Counted from the stretch's first letter, positions 45,564-53,642 are shown. The stretch is DNA of 64,000 bases from CALKZN01 sp050633785 (GCA_050633785.1 JBOEHE010000009.1:20617-84616); one strand, 5' to 3'. Notes: a model not told the origin generated them from the letters alone. A program made the numbers and translations.

Positions 45564-45578
45564 TACTTGCAGGTAACT
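45564..45578 (+). promoter_or_regulatory. Candidate HxlR operator upstream of the MBL gene
   Basis: TACTTGCAGGTAACT, matching 13 of 15 bases of TACTTATAGGTAACT just upstream of the hxlR-type gene (46025-46039, opposite strand). It lies 66 bp ahead of the MBL ATG and in the opposite orientation to that gene, so it is not its ribosome site. Confidence 0.45.
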
Positions 45579-45679
45579 AGTCTGTTGCAGACAAGCCTCT
45601 TTAGGGCTTCTTTGCAGATAAGGGGGATGAAGTTCAGTGGCTTTGAAACTGGCTCTGTTGCTCCATAACCTCTTGTTAA

Positions 45680-46021
45680 TTAAACCTTGTTCGGGTTAGG
45701 GATATTTATTTTTCCCCATTGATAAAGAGCCTCTATTACAGGTATCAAAGATTTTCCATACTCTGTAAGGGAGTATGTCACATTTAGTATTTTTTCATCC
45801 AGAACATCACGTTGAACAATAGACACATCCTCTAAGTCTCTTAGCTGCTCAGTTAATACCTTTTGGCTAATAGGGTGCATTAATCTCCTCAACTTTCCAA
45901 ACCTCATTGGTTGATCAATCAAAATATGAATCACCATGGGCTTCCACTTGCCTCCAATTAAACCGAGAGTCGCAACTGCCGGACAACCTAAAGGGTTTCC
46001 ACTTCCCAACTCATCTTTCAT
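45680..46021 (-). CDS. HxlR-family transcriptional regulator
   Basis: 113 aa winged-helix protein. GCPAVATLGLIGGKWKPMVI carries the conserved Cys and GxKW, RFGKLRRLMHPISQKVLTEQ is the recognition helix, and VTYSLTEYGKSLIPVIEAL the wing and C-terminal helix. HxlR proteins often sense electrophiles or formaldehyde through the N-terminal Cys. It sits 181 bp upstream of the MBL hydrolase gene on the same strand and divergent from the DUF6157 gene. Confidence 0.92.
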   Translation of the reverse strand: MKDELGSGNPLGCPAVATLGLIGGKWKPMVIHILIDQPMRFGKLRRLMHPISQKVLTEQLRDLEDVSIVQRDVLDEKILNVTYSLTEYGKSLIPVIEALYQWGKINIPNPNKV

Positions 46022-46024
46022 GCC

Positions 46025-46039
46025 AGTTACCTATAAGTA
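46025..46039 (-). promoter_or_regulatory. Candidate HxlR autoregulatory site
   Basis: Minus-strand TACTTATAGGTAACT, 3 bp before the regulator ATG. AGGTAA may also serve as its ribosome site, which weakens the operator reading; the match to 45564-45578 is what supports it. Confidence 0.4.
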
Positions 46040-46310
46040 CTAATCAATGATTTTATTTGCATTAAACAAATCCCCCAATAATTTAATACAATATACACAG
46101 ATTTTAGTGATCGGTTGAGAATTTGTATTGAGCAAGATTGTATATCTTGAAACAGGGTAAATAAAATATCGTATTGATGGCGTCAGTCTAAACGTTTATA
46201 AAACAGGGTTAATAACACAGGCAAACCTATTTGTTGGATTGGGGCATGCATTGATCCGTATGGGAATGGCGCTTGTAGTAGAACTGTCTATGACTTATTC
46301 AGGAGAAAAA

Positions 46311-46721
46311 ATGGCATCCACAAACTATTTCAACGTGTTTATTGAAGTGGCTGAAGACACCAAAGCGACTTCAGGCAATATTCCTCCAATAAGGGGCAAT
46401 AAAAAATCCATTGCGAATTATGAATATGACATTGTCTCTGAAAACCCGTATCAATATACCTCGGACGATGTCATTTTTATGGTGCATGCTCAAAGAAATG
46501 ACATACCTCAATCAGCATTGGAAAAAGAGCGTGAATTGTTTTTTGCAAAAGGGCGCCCTTGTTTTCGTGCATCTGCATTGACGAAAACCTATGGTTGGGG
46601 AGTACATAGTAATGGTGATGGTAAAATTGCAATTTACGGCGTTGAATCAAAAGAGTATGCTCAATTTATTGAGGACTCAGGGATTAAGAAAAAGAAAGCT
46701 ATGCGTTCAAGAAAGCGATAA
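46311..46721 (+). CDS. DUF6157 family protein
   Basis: 136 aa from ATG 46311, which follows AGGAGA; an in-frame ATG 24 codons upstream lacks support. NYFNVFIEVAEDTKATSGNI, NPYQYTSDDVIFMVHAQR, FFAKGRPCFRASALTKTYGW and KAMRSRKR match DUF6157 as I know it. Cytoplasmic, function unknown. It heads a run of small plus-strand genes (RidA, unknown, MAPEG, DUF4275-like) and is divergent from the HxlR regulator, so it may belong to that regulon. Confidence 0.75.
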   Translation: MASTNYFNVFIEVAEDTKATSGNIPPIRGNKKSIANYEYDIVSENPYQYTSDDVIFMVHAQRNDIPQSALEKERELFFAKGRPCFRASALTKTYGWGVHSNGDGKIAIYGVESKEYAQFIEDSGIKKKKAMRSRKR

Positions 46722-46792
46722 ATAATAAAGAATATCGTTAGGCAGTTGCTTTTTTGATGATTCAATCGACTATTTTAAGGAGGATATAAGCT

Positions 46793-47161
46793 ATGTTGCA
46801 AATTCACCGTATCGGACCCTCGCGTTATTCAAATACACGCAGTCGAATTGTCATTCATCAGGGAATTGCAACTACGGTTGCTACGGCCACTGTAAAGTCT
46901 GATTCACTCTATGAACAATCACGAGATGCGCTGGCGAATATTGACAGGCATCTGGAAGAAGTTGGAGTTGACAAAAGACAGGTTCTTTTTGTCACGATTT
47001 ATCTCAGTGAGGTTAAGAATAAAGTGGCATTTAATCGCGCCTGGGATGAGTGGGTGGACCCAGACCATCTGCCGTTGCGGGCCTGTGTCGGAGTCGAGTT
47101 GGAAGACTCCGATCTGGTTGAGCTTGTGGTAACGGCTGCGGTTGATGAGCCGGCCTTATAA
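46793..47161 (+). CDS. RidA family protein
   Basis: 122 aa with a strong AAGGAGGA site. The pattern of YjgF/RidA is present: ALANIDRHLEEVGVDKRQVL, TIYLSEVKNKVAFNRAWDEW and the C-terminal LPLRACVGVELEDSDLVELV with the conserved Arg. RidA proteins hydrolyse reactive enamine/imine intermediates from PLP enzymes. The terminal residues differ from E. coli RidA, so it may be one of the Rid1-7 subgroups rather than the archetype. Confidence 0.88.
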   Translation: MLQIHRIGPSRYSNTRSRIVIHQGIATTVATATVKSDSLYEQSRDALANIDRHLEEVGVDKRQVLFVTIYLSEVKNKVAFNRAWDEWVDPDHLPLRACVGVELEDSDLVELVVTAAVDEPAL

Positions 47162-47225
47162 TGCCTGAAAAATACGACCAGATAGCGAAACTGGTTTGGC
47201 CTAATTATGAATAGGCAGGAATGTA

Positions 47226-47510
47226 ATGAGCTTATCTGAGAAAGAAGCGAAGGTTTTGCTTGGAACATTATGTGTGAAATTGGGCTTTTGTTTGCCTGCA
47301 AATGTGTCAAACCGGTTAATAAAGTTTCCTCCTAAAACGGCGGTTAAATTTGCTGAAGCCGTTGTTAAAGCGGAAGGGTTAACGTCTGATACGATGGATA
47401 AGAAATTGTATAAAAGCATTGTGAAAGAGGTAGAAGATGTTTTTGAACAGTGCGTTGCCGAGTGTCATATGTCTGAAACCATAAATAAACAAGGAGTAAA
47501 AATTGACTGA
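47226..47510 (+). CDS. Small conserved-looking hypothetical protein (94 aa)
   Basis: Not recognised. AGGA ribosome site. The sequence is mostly helical (KEAKVLLGTLCVKLGFCL, AVKFAEAVVKAEGL) with three cysteines and no membrane segment. Its end overlaps by 8 bp the MAPEG gene, which begins with TTG after AAGGAG inside this gene, so the two are translationally coupled. The coupling argues for a functional link. Confidence 0.6.
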   Translation: MSLSEKEAKVLLGTLCVKLGFCLPANVSNRLIKFPPKTAVKFAEAVVKAEGLTSDTMDKKLYKSIVKEVEDVFEQCVAECHMSETINKQGVKID

Positions 47511-48081
47511 CTTAGATGCAAAACAAAACAAAGCTATGAAAATGGTCGTGGCTTATCCCTTTTGTGTGTTATTAATTGCGGTGTTGATTAATCTGTTCGT
47601 ACTTGATGTTAAACCTTTTGCAGTGAGTCTGCCTGATTCGGATAGTCTGTGGGCAATAGCGCTTGCCGGCATAGCCATTTGTATCAACCACACATGGTTG
47701 ATGACTGTCACTGAAACAACCCGAGTCAGGTACAGAATGTATGCCACCCCGGAAGAATGGGAAGCCAGTGGTACCAACAGAAAGGATGTTCCTGATTTTG
47801 CTATTCGAGAATTGGAACGCGCCCATAATGCCCATAGAAATACCACGGAAAACACGATTTACTATCTGGTTCTGTTGCTGCCTTTTCTGTTCAGTTCTGC
47901 TGCAATGAATGCCGTCTATTTTTGGGTGATTGGCTTTGCTCTGGCTCGCCTGGGATACACCTACAGTTATCTGAAAGGGCGTGATAATATGCGAGGTGTT
48001 TTTATGAGTCTGGGCCTAATCGCCATGTTTGGCATAGCCAGTCATTTGGTAATCAGTTATCTCTGGGTTGGTAATGCCTGA
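47503..48081 (+). CDS. MAPEG family membrane protein
   Basis: 192 aa from a TTG start with AAGGAG at ideal spacing. Four hydrophobic segments. RELERAHNAHRNTTENTIYY and ARLGYTYSYLKGRDNMRGVF are the MAPEG (microsomal glutathione transferase 1-like) signature with conserved Arg and Glu. It may act as a glutathione-dependent transferase or peroxidase in the inner membrane. It follows the 94-aa unknown in an 8-bp overlap. Confidence 0.87.
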   Translation: MTDLDAKQNKAMKMVVAYPFCVLLIAVLINLFVLDVKPFAVSLPDSDSLWAIALAGIAICINHTWLMTVTETTRVRYRMYATPEEWEASGTNRKDVPDFAIRELERAHNAHRNTTENTIYYLVLLLPFLFSSAAMNAVYFWVIGFALARLGYTYSYLKGRDNMRGVFMSLGLIAMFGIASHLVISYLWVGNA

Positions 48082-48142
48082 ATCGTGTGATAAACGTTAG
48101 GGTTGAGATTAATTGAAAATAAATACTTAAGGAAAGGGATGT

Positions 48143-48625
48143 ATGGAGCATGTTGGGTATACCGTTAAACCGGGAAGAATTATCCGGGTTTATTCAAGTG
48201 AAGAAACGGCAGAAATTGACAAGGAGTGGGTGAAGGCGTATTGCAAAGATAAGCAGGGAGCCAATATAAAAGATTACCGTTGGCATATTTTTAGTTTTGA
48301 AAAATACCCTGCAATATCCGGTGATGCAGCTCTTGATTGCTATAAAACTGAAAGAGCTTGTGAATATATTGTTCTTTCGAACGATGGTGAATTAGCCATT
48401 GAAACTGACGAACTCCCTACTGATGCCGATTTTCTTGATTTTTTGGTATTTCCTAGAAATATGGCTTGGACGATGGCATACACACATGAAGATGGTTATT
48501 TAGGTCCTTATTTTGCTAAGCATAAAGACTATCAACAGCTCACACTTGAAAACAAGCGGTTATTAAAAGCAAATGAAAACAAGTTAGCGGCAATAGAAAT
48601 AGCAAAAGAGAAAGGCTGGATGTAA
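48143..48625 (+). CDS. DUF4275-like protein
   Basis: 160 aa with an AAGGAAAGGG site. YRWHIFSFEKYPAISGDAAL and VFPRNMAWTMAYTHEDGYLG with GPYF are the pattern I associate with DUF4275, mostly known from Firmicutes; the assignment is from memory. Cytoplasmic, with a helical C-terminus. It is the last gene of the plus-strand run beginning at 46311. If the family call holds, its presence here suggests horizontal transfer. Confidence 0.55.
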   Translation: MEHVGYTVKPGRIIRVYSSEETAEIDKEWVKAYCKDKQGANIKDYRWHIFSFEKYPAISGDAALDCYKTERACEYIVLSNDGELAIETDELPTDADFLDFLVFPRNMAWTMAYTHEDGYLGPYFAKHKDYQQLTLENKRLLKANENKLAAIEIAKEKGWM

Positions 48626-48705
48626 TGTTATCTGCAGAGAAAATACTCGAGTGTTGATAAATTAAAACGTCTAAACATAACCATCAAGGCTATCAACCTG
48701 ATCGC

Positions 48706-49017
48706 TTATGCTATCGGGTTATAAAACACAGGCTCTGCTTTTTCGTACATGTCCAATAACTTTTTCGGTAGTGGGTAACCGGGCATTGGTGGGCCCAGTA
48801 ATGTACACAGTTCCTGGATGTGTTTGTCCAGATGGTCTTGACTTTCCCACTGCTCGTAGAGAACAAAATCAGTTGGTTTTTCAGTATTCTGATTAAATGA
48901 ATAGCTGATACATCCCTCGCGTTTGCCTCTGGTTTCTCTGGTCATTAGGGCTGCCAGCTCTAGGAATTCGTCTAATTTTTCTTTCTTGACGGTTGCATGA
49001 ATCATAACGGTAATCAA
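48706..49017 (-). CDS. Antibiotic biosynthesis monooxygenase (ABM) fold protein
   Basis: 103 aa from a TTG at 49017 with AGAGG six bases upstream; an ATG four codons later is the alternative. ITVMIHATVKKEKLDEFLEL, REGCISYSFNQNTEKPTDF and LYEQWESQDHLDKHIQ match the dimeric ABM/quinol monooxygenase (YgiN-like) fold. It may oxidise small quinols or handle reactive aromatics. It converges with the DUF4275-like gene. Confidence 0.88.
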   Translation of the reverse strand: MITVMIHATVKKEKLDEFLELAALMTRETRGKREGCISYSFNQNTEKPTDFVLYEQWESQDHLDKHIQELCTLLGPPMPGYPLPKKLLDMYEKAEPVFYNPIA

Positions 49018-49110
49018 TGTGTGCCTCTTTTTTTGTGAACATGTTTCAGTTTATGAGGGCGTAGCGTGTCAGGCTGTGTTCAACATTATCAAAGCCCAGC
49101 AAGTAAAGCT

Positions 49111-49830
49111 TTACAGGTGAGTGAGTGGCACCAGGTCAACTTCTTTATCAGTGAATCCAAACCCTCGCATCATTGAGCGATGATGTGCTGAGCCCAGATA
49201 CCGGCTTAATTCATTATCAATAGACTCTCGAAGTTCGTTATCGGCTTTATTAAAAGCGAAACAACCAAAAGCGGGTTCTTTTTCCTGGCTTGGCACAACC
49301 ACAATGTCTAAGGTCAGTGTGTCATTGTGTTGTAAATATCCCTTGTGTGCCTGGGCAACACTGGCATAGGCATCAACTGTTCCAATGGAAACGGCAGTTG
49401 CTGCCTCGGTGTAGGTTTCGAATAACTTGATGCGAGAATCTGGCACGCCATACTCAATGGCTGACCGATGTTGAAATTGGTCTCGAATAACTGCCAGAGT
49501 GCAATGCTGGTTTTGCGCAATGGAAGCATAGCCTGTTAATTTCATTGGATTACCTTTTGCCACCAGCAAGCCATCTGGAAGCGCCCAGATAGGCTCGCTG
49601 AATGAGGCAGTTTGACATCGTTCTTCAGTGGCAAAAAGGCCGGTGGTCATTTGCCATTTACCTTGTTTGACACCGGGTAATAATTGAGAGAATTCTGTTT
49701 CGATCAATTCAAGTTGCTTGATACCTATTTTCTCAAGGACCGTTTGGGCAAGTTCTACATCGCAGCCAGTGACGCGGTTATTTTCATCTACATAGTTGAA
49801 CGGAGGTTCTATCAGGTAAGCAAATTTCAT
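49111..49830 (-). CDS. SBP_bac_3-type binding protein without signal peptide
   Basis: 239 aa from ATG 49830, which has AAGGAG at 6-bp spacing; ATGs at 49833 and 49866 are alternatives. FAYLIEPPFNYVDENNRVTG and DVELAQTVLEKIGI begin the family 3 fold with no leader peptide, and the short upstream extension (MSLLKRTLKESM) is not a signal peptide either. ATEERCQTASFSEP and TVDAYASVAQAHKGYL follow. It is thus predicted to be cytoplasmic. No permease is adjacent. It may be a cytosolic ligand binder or cyclodehydratase-like enzyme. Confidence 0.8.
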   Translation of the reverse strand: MKFAYLIEPPFNYVDENNRVTGCDVELAQTVLEKIGIKQLELIETEFSQLLPGVKQGKWQMTTGLFATEERCQTASFSEPIWALPDGLLVAKGNPMKLTGYASIAQNQHCTLAVIRDQFQHRSAIEYGVPDSRIKLFETYTEAATAVSIGTVDAYASVAQAHKGYLQHNDTLTLDIVVVPSQEKEPAFGCFAFNKADNELRESIDNELSRYLGSAHHRSMMRGFGFTDKEVDLVPLTHL

Positions 49831-50160
49831 CATTGACTCCTTAAGTGTGCGTTTCAATAACGACATTGTTCCTAATTAGCGTTAAATAACTGTTGTTCAC
49901 AGCACAACAAAATAACTCAAGTAGGGTAGTTTTGTTTGATTGGTTTATCTATGTTTTTAAAAACAGCTTGAGCCAAATTGTGTATTCTCAGGTTTTTATA
50001 GGTTATTAAATTTAGTCATTAATATCAATAATCGAACCGGGTTTTAAGAAAAATGCAATCGTATCTGTCTCTTAGATATTAGAGTCTGTTGACCTGACTA
50101 CAGGTTCATACTTTACACTCCGTTTTCCTTGCTTATTTACCTTTGTTGGTGGAGAAAAAT
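49831..50160. other. 330-bp intergenic region with a MerR-like promoter
   Basis: No gene seen. AT-rich. Its right end carries the long-spacer promoter at 50089-50119. The left part should hold the promoter of the binding-protein gene, but I could not pick one. Confidence 0.5.
50089..50119 (+). promoter_or_regulatory. Candidate MerR-type promoter with 19-bp spacer
   Basis: TTGACC (50089-50094), 19 bp, TACACT (50114-50119). A dyad ACCTG-ACTA-CAGGT lies at 50092-50105. MerR-family promoters have such long spacers. The dyad sits nearer the -35 than is usual, which lowers confidence. The MerR gene is second in the transcript, so autoregulation is likely. Confidence 0.4.
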
Positions 50161-50574
50161 ATGGGTTCACAAATCAGTCCGCTAAATGATGCAGAGTTTT
50201 TGCAACAATTTGAAAATAAGACACTTAATCCAGTGTATTTTAACCATCTTGGCCATATGCGACTTGCATGGCTTTATTTAGATAACAACTCACTTTCTGC
50301 GGCTTTGGAACTTACCTGCCATGGGATTAAGGGGTATGCTGAAAGCCTGGGAGCCAATGATAAATTCCATTTGACGCTGACCGATGCGATTGTACGTATA
50401 ATGGCAAAGCGTAGAAGTCTGATGAACGAAAAGAGTTGGAACTTATTTCAACAGCAGAACTTTGACTTGATTAATGATTTTCAATCAGTCCTTCAGCGCT
50501 ATTACAGCCAAGAGATCTTATCAAGCGATGCGGCTAGAAATTGCTTGATAGATCCCGATATTAAATCCATTTAG
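50161..50574 (+). CDS. Hypothetical protein linked to a MerR regulator (137 aa)
   Basis: Starts at ATG 50161 after GGTGGAG. Cytoplasmic and helical. FENKTLNPVYFNHLGHMRLA, with conserved-looking histidines, and NDKFHLTLTDAIVRIMAKRR recall a family of unnamed bacterial proteins I have seen beside regulators, but I cannot name a domain. It lies 13 bp ahead of the MerR gene, in the same transcript. The His-rich N-terminal part could bind a metal, which is speculation. Confidence 0.65.
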   Translation: MGSQISPLNDAEFLQQFENKTLNPVYFNHLGHMRLAWLYLDNNSLSAALELTCHGIKGYAESLGANDKFHLTLTDAIVRIMAKRRSLMNEKSWNLFQQQNFDLINDFQSVLQRYYSQEILSSDAARNCLIDPDIKSI

Positions 50575-50587
50575 ACAGGTACGAAGC

Positions 50588-51115
50588 ATGTATTCAATTG
50601 GCCAATTGGTTAAAACATTTTCCTTATCGCGTAGCACCTTGTTGTATTACGATAAAATAAATTTACTCAAACCAAGTGGGCGCAGCGAAGCTAATTACAG
50701 GCAATATACCCAGAGAGATTTTGATCGAATGAGCAAAATATCCATGTATAAAGAGGCTGGTCTGCCGTTGGGGGCGATAGCAGAAATTCTGGAATCGAAC
50801 AGCGATGTATCGTCTGAAATACTGGAAAAGAGGCTTAACTATCTGAATGAGAAGATGAGCAAAATCAGACAGCAACAACAGCTAATTGCTCAACTTCTGG
50901 GGAAGCGTTCCTTACTCAAAACGGTTAAGGTGATGAATAAGCAACAATGGGTCAACATTCTTAAAGCATCTGGCATGACAGAACTGGCGATGCGCCAATG
51001 GCATATTGAATTTGAACGGGATCTTCCTGAAGTACATACTGATTTTCTTGAGTCTTTAGGCATTGATGAACAGGAAATAACGGAAATAAAATCGTTTTCT
51101 CAGAATTTAAAATAG
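50588..51115 (+). CDS. MerR family transcriptional regulator
   Basis: 175 aa. The HTH is MYSIGQLVKTFSLSRSTLLY, then YYDKINLLKPSGRSEANYRQ. A long dimerisation coiled coil (about residues 75-110) and a C-terminal domain (WVNILKASGMTELAMRQWHI) follow. No cysteine-rich metal site is evident, so it likely binds an organic ligand, not a heavy metal. Cotranscribed with the unknown gene upstream. Confidence 0.88.
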   Translation: MYSIGQLVKTFSLSRSTLLYYDKINLLKPSGRSEANYRQYTQRDFDRMSKISMYKEAGLPLGAIAEILESNSDVSSEILEKRLNYLNEKMSKIRQQQQLIAQLLGKRSLLKTVKVMNKQQWVNILKASGMTELAMRQWHIEFERDLPEVHTDFLESLGIDEQEITEIKSFSQNLK

Positions 51116-51204
51116 CTATTTTTTGACCTGAAAAGTAGTGAGTTGATTAGGCCAATGCTCTTGGTGTCTTGCCAACATCCAAGAGCTATTGTCTGTTTTT
51201 AGAG

Positions 51205-51945
51205 CTAACCTGGGCCAGCTCCAGTTCTGGAGAGTTGGTCTGAAGGCACGAGAATTGGCCAAGCCGCTGCATTCAGTGATTGCCAATGTTCTTCTGACAC
51301 GGAAATGCCATGTTCCAGCGACTGACTGTAATTTGCGGATAATTGAGCTGCTGAGAACTCCTTGCGTTCGATCTCAGGGTGTTCAACTTGTCTGGCAACA
51401 GCATCTGCCAGTAATGACGGAATACGAGTGCAGGTGATTGTGATCGTCGAGACGATTGAATGCATTTTTTCAGTGTCTGAACAGACAAGCCAATAGCTAG
51501 GAAAAGCCTCTCCACTTTCGAAACTGGCGCCGTGTGAACCGAAACTGTCTTGCCAGTAGACAGAGATATACAGCCCACGAAGGGCAACCAGTGATAAGCA
51601 GTAAAGAATTAACGATGGGTAGCGACAGTTCGTTAATTGTACTATGGCAAAATCATCTTTCTGGCTCTTTGAATAGGCTAGTTGTGCTGCCAGAGAGCCG
51701 TGCTCGCAAACGTCCGCGCCACCTGCGTCAATAATTGCTGTGCTGTTATTTTCGAATACCAGACGTGGTGTTGCACCTCCCTTGGGGCTGGGCGGTGGAA
51801 TCTCGATATTATCAAAGGATGACAATCCGACCATATGCGACCAGGTTACACTATGTGCTGCATCCTCATAGTCACCAATATTATGCCCTGAACCTTCGAA
51901 GGCACGTGACAGGGCGGCAATCATTTCATTACGGGAAACTTTCAT
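51205..51945 (-). CDS. DUF3726 family protein
   Basis: 246 aa. KVSRNEMIAALSRAFEGSGH at the start and a middle GGADVCEHGSLAAQLAY match what I recall of DUF3726. Function unknown, cytoplasmic, no catalytic motif seen. It begins 2 bp after the stop of the 564-aa gene, and its GGAGG site lies within the end of that gene, so they are translationally coupled and probably act together. It is the last gene of the minus-strand run. Confidence 0.7.
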   Translation of the reverse strand: MKVSRNEMIAALSRAFEGSGHNIGDYEDAAHSVTWSHMVGLSSFDNIEIPPPSPKGGATPRLVFENNSTAIIDAGGADVCEHGSLAAQLAYSKSQKDDFAIVQLTNCRYPSLILYCLSLVALRGLYISVYWQDSFGSHGASFESGEAFPSYWLVCSDTEKMHSIVSTITITCTRIPSLLADAVARQVEHPEIERKEFSAAQLSANYSQSLEHGISVSEEHWQSLNAAAWPILVPSDQLSRTGAGPG

Positions 51946-51947
51946 GC

Positions 51948-53642
51948 TTAAACCTCCGACATGTTGGGTTTCAATGGTAAGAACCAGCTGTCATAGGTGT
52001 CGCCAATGTCATCGATCAGAGGCGCTCCCTGATACATGGTATTGCGCACCCAGAGCTTGGATCTTGGATCAAATTTACACACTCCAAAAAAGGCGAGCTT
52101 GCAGCGTAGTAAGTCCATTGGTCGGACATTTCTATCAGCCAGATTGGCCCTTATTTCGGCGTACTTATGTCGACACATCGTTTGAATTCTGCGAACAATG
52201 CTTTTCAGTTTTGGATGGCGCAATAGAAAATGAATAACATCACTGTCCGCTTCTCTGCTCAAGTCTTCACAGAGTGTGTCGTAACACTCTCTGACCCGTC
52301 GCCCAATGGGCAGAGGCATTTGCTTTTCAACACCGGGGTCGGCACCGACAAAACCTAATCTAGGCTCAAGTTTTTCTTCAGAACGGTACCAGAAGGCATC
52401 ACTTCTAGTAGGGTCAGAAAAATCAATTGCCAATGCCCAGTCATAACGGTCTTCGATTAGTTGACGCAGTTCAAGAGTGGTCATTTCCGGCTCCAACTCT
52501 ACGTTAGGTATGACTGTGTAATTGTTCTCCAAGTCATTCACAATCTCTGGATAAATGTCCATACAAATAGAATGAAGTAATTCCTGTGTTTCAAAACTCC
52601 AGTTTTTTCTGGCATGTTCTGAAAGTTCACCCCAGGTATCTAGCTTATTTTTTCTGTTGTTGAACCATTGATTGGTTTCATCCAGCTCAATAATGAGCCG
52701 GTGGTTTCTTTCGATTTGCTCTTCGTCAGAGGTGTTCGATTCCCCAAAGTGTGTAATTGCTCGTTGAATCAAGTCACGGAACAGGTCAACACGCCAAGTA
52801 GTGATGGTCGCTTTATGCAGGACTTGAGCCAGAGCTGTTTCGCGCATTTCTATCCACTGGCTCAACAGTTCTCCGTGGTTGACTAAATAAGGCGCCATGC
52901 CAAGGCCAGTGGAGTTGCCTATGCCAAAGAATCGCTTTAATCGAACATTGAGACTCACTGCACTTTCAGGCGATCTGTATTTGGCGATGTGATCAATCTG
53001 ATCCAGGCTGAATTGGCGTAATAAGAAACAGATAAACATCTCTGCGGCGAATGGTCGGTTGAAGTCTTTGAATTTGGCTTGGACCTTATTCCAATCTGCC
53101 ATGCCCAGTTTGCCGCTGCCGTAAACAGCCGTAGTTCGATATAGATAGCCAACTTCTGCTATGCGTTCAACGTCAGGCTGGCGACCAGCGCAAAGTTCAT
53201 CAAGAACATATTGAAACAATCGTGAACTGCGGTTGGCACGGGATAGGCTGATAACTCGTGCATCAACCCGACCTGCTTCTTGTCTTGGGACATTGCTACG
53301 TAAGCTTTCCAACCAGGCATCATCAACACTGCCTTCACACAATGCCATCGTCAGGTCCCAGCTGGTTGCGATGACTCTATCGTTACGTTCTTCGTCGGAT
53401 AAATGATTGGAAAACAAAACAAAGCTGAATTTTGCGTTCGATGTTTCAATTTCATAGATAGCAGTGCCGTACCCGTCTTTGTTTAAGTCAAAGAGTCGCC
53501 GTTCAATGTTCCATTCTTCTTTCATCATCCTTCGAACCAGTGTCCGCATGAAGCTGAGTGTTGAGGAATGCAATGACCCTAAGCGCTCCAGATTCATTAC
53601 CTCTGATTCCGGTCGCATTTTTTTTGATAAAGTTGTGATCAT
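51948..53642 (-). CDS. Uncharacterised 564-aa protein coupled to DUF3726
   Basis: Not recognised. Strong AGGAGG site. Large, soluble, charged protein without signal peptide or membrane segment. The N-terminal part (LHSSTLSFMRTLVRRMMKEE, YEIETSNAKFSFVLFSNHL) looks mixed alpha/beta; the middle (YLYRTTAVYGSGKLGMADWN, RFFGIGNSTGLGMAPYLVNH) is glycine-rich and might bind a cofactor or nucleotide. The C-terminus has two cysteine stretches (MCRHKYAEIR; LRCKLAFFGVCKFDPRSKLW) that could hold a metal or Fe-S cluster. I recall similar proteins beside DUF3726 in marine Proteobacteria without known role. Confidence 0.75.
   Translation of the reverse strand: MITTLSKKMRPESEVMNLERLGSLHSSTLSFMRTLVRRMMKEEWNIERRLFDLNKDGYGTAIYEIETSNAKFSFVLFSNHLSDEERNDRVIATSWDLTMALCEGSVDDAWLESLRSNVPRQEAGRVDARVISLSRANRSSRLFQYVLDELCAGRQPDVERIAEVGYLYRTTAVYGSGKLGMADWNKVQAKFKDFNRPFAAEMFICFLLRQFSLDQIDHIAKYRSPESAVSLNVRLKRFFGIGNSTGLGMAPYLVNHGELLSQWIEMRETALAQVLHKATITTWRVDLFRDLIQRAITHFGESNTSDEEQIERNHRLIIELDETNQWFNNRKNKLDTWGELSEHARKNWSFETQELLHSICMDIYPEIVNDLENNYTVIPNVELEPEMTTLELRQLIEDRYDWALAIDFSDPTRSDAFWYRSEEKLEPRLGFVGADPGVEKQMPLPIGRRVRECYDTLCEDLSREADSDVIHFLLRHPKLKSIVRRIQTMCRHKYAEIRANLADRNVRPMDLLRCKLAFFGVCKFDPRSKLWVRNTMYQGAPLIDDIGDTYDSWFLPLKPNMSEV

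Noticed and set aside
48685..48720. AACCTGAT ... ATCGGGTT hairpin between the DUF4275-like and ABM genes
   Set aside because: One G-U pair, a long loop and no clear T-run; overlaps the ABM gene end.
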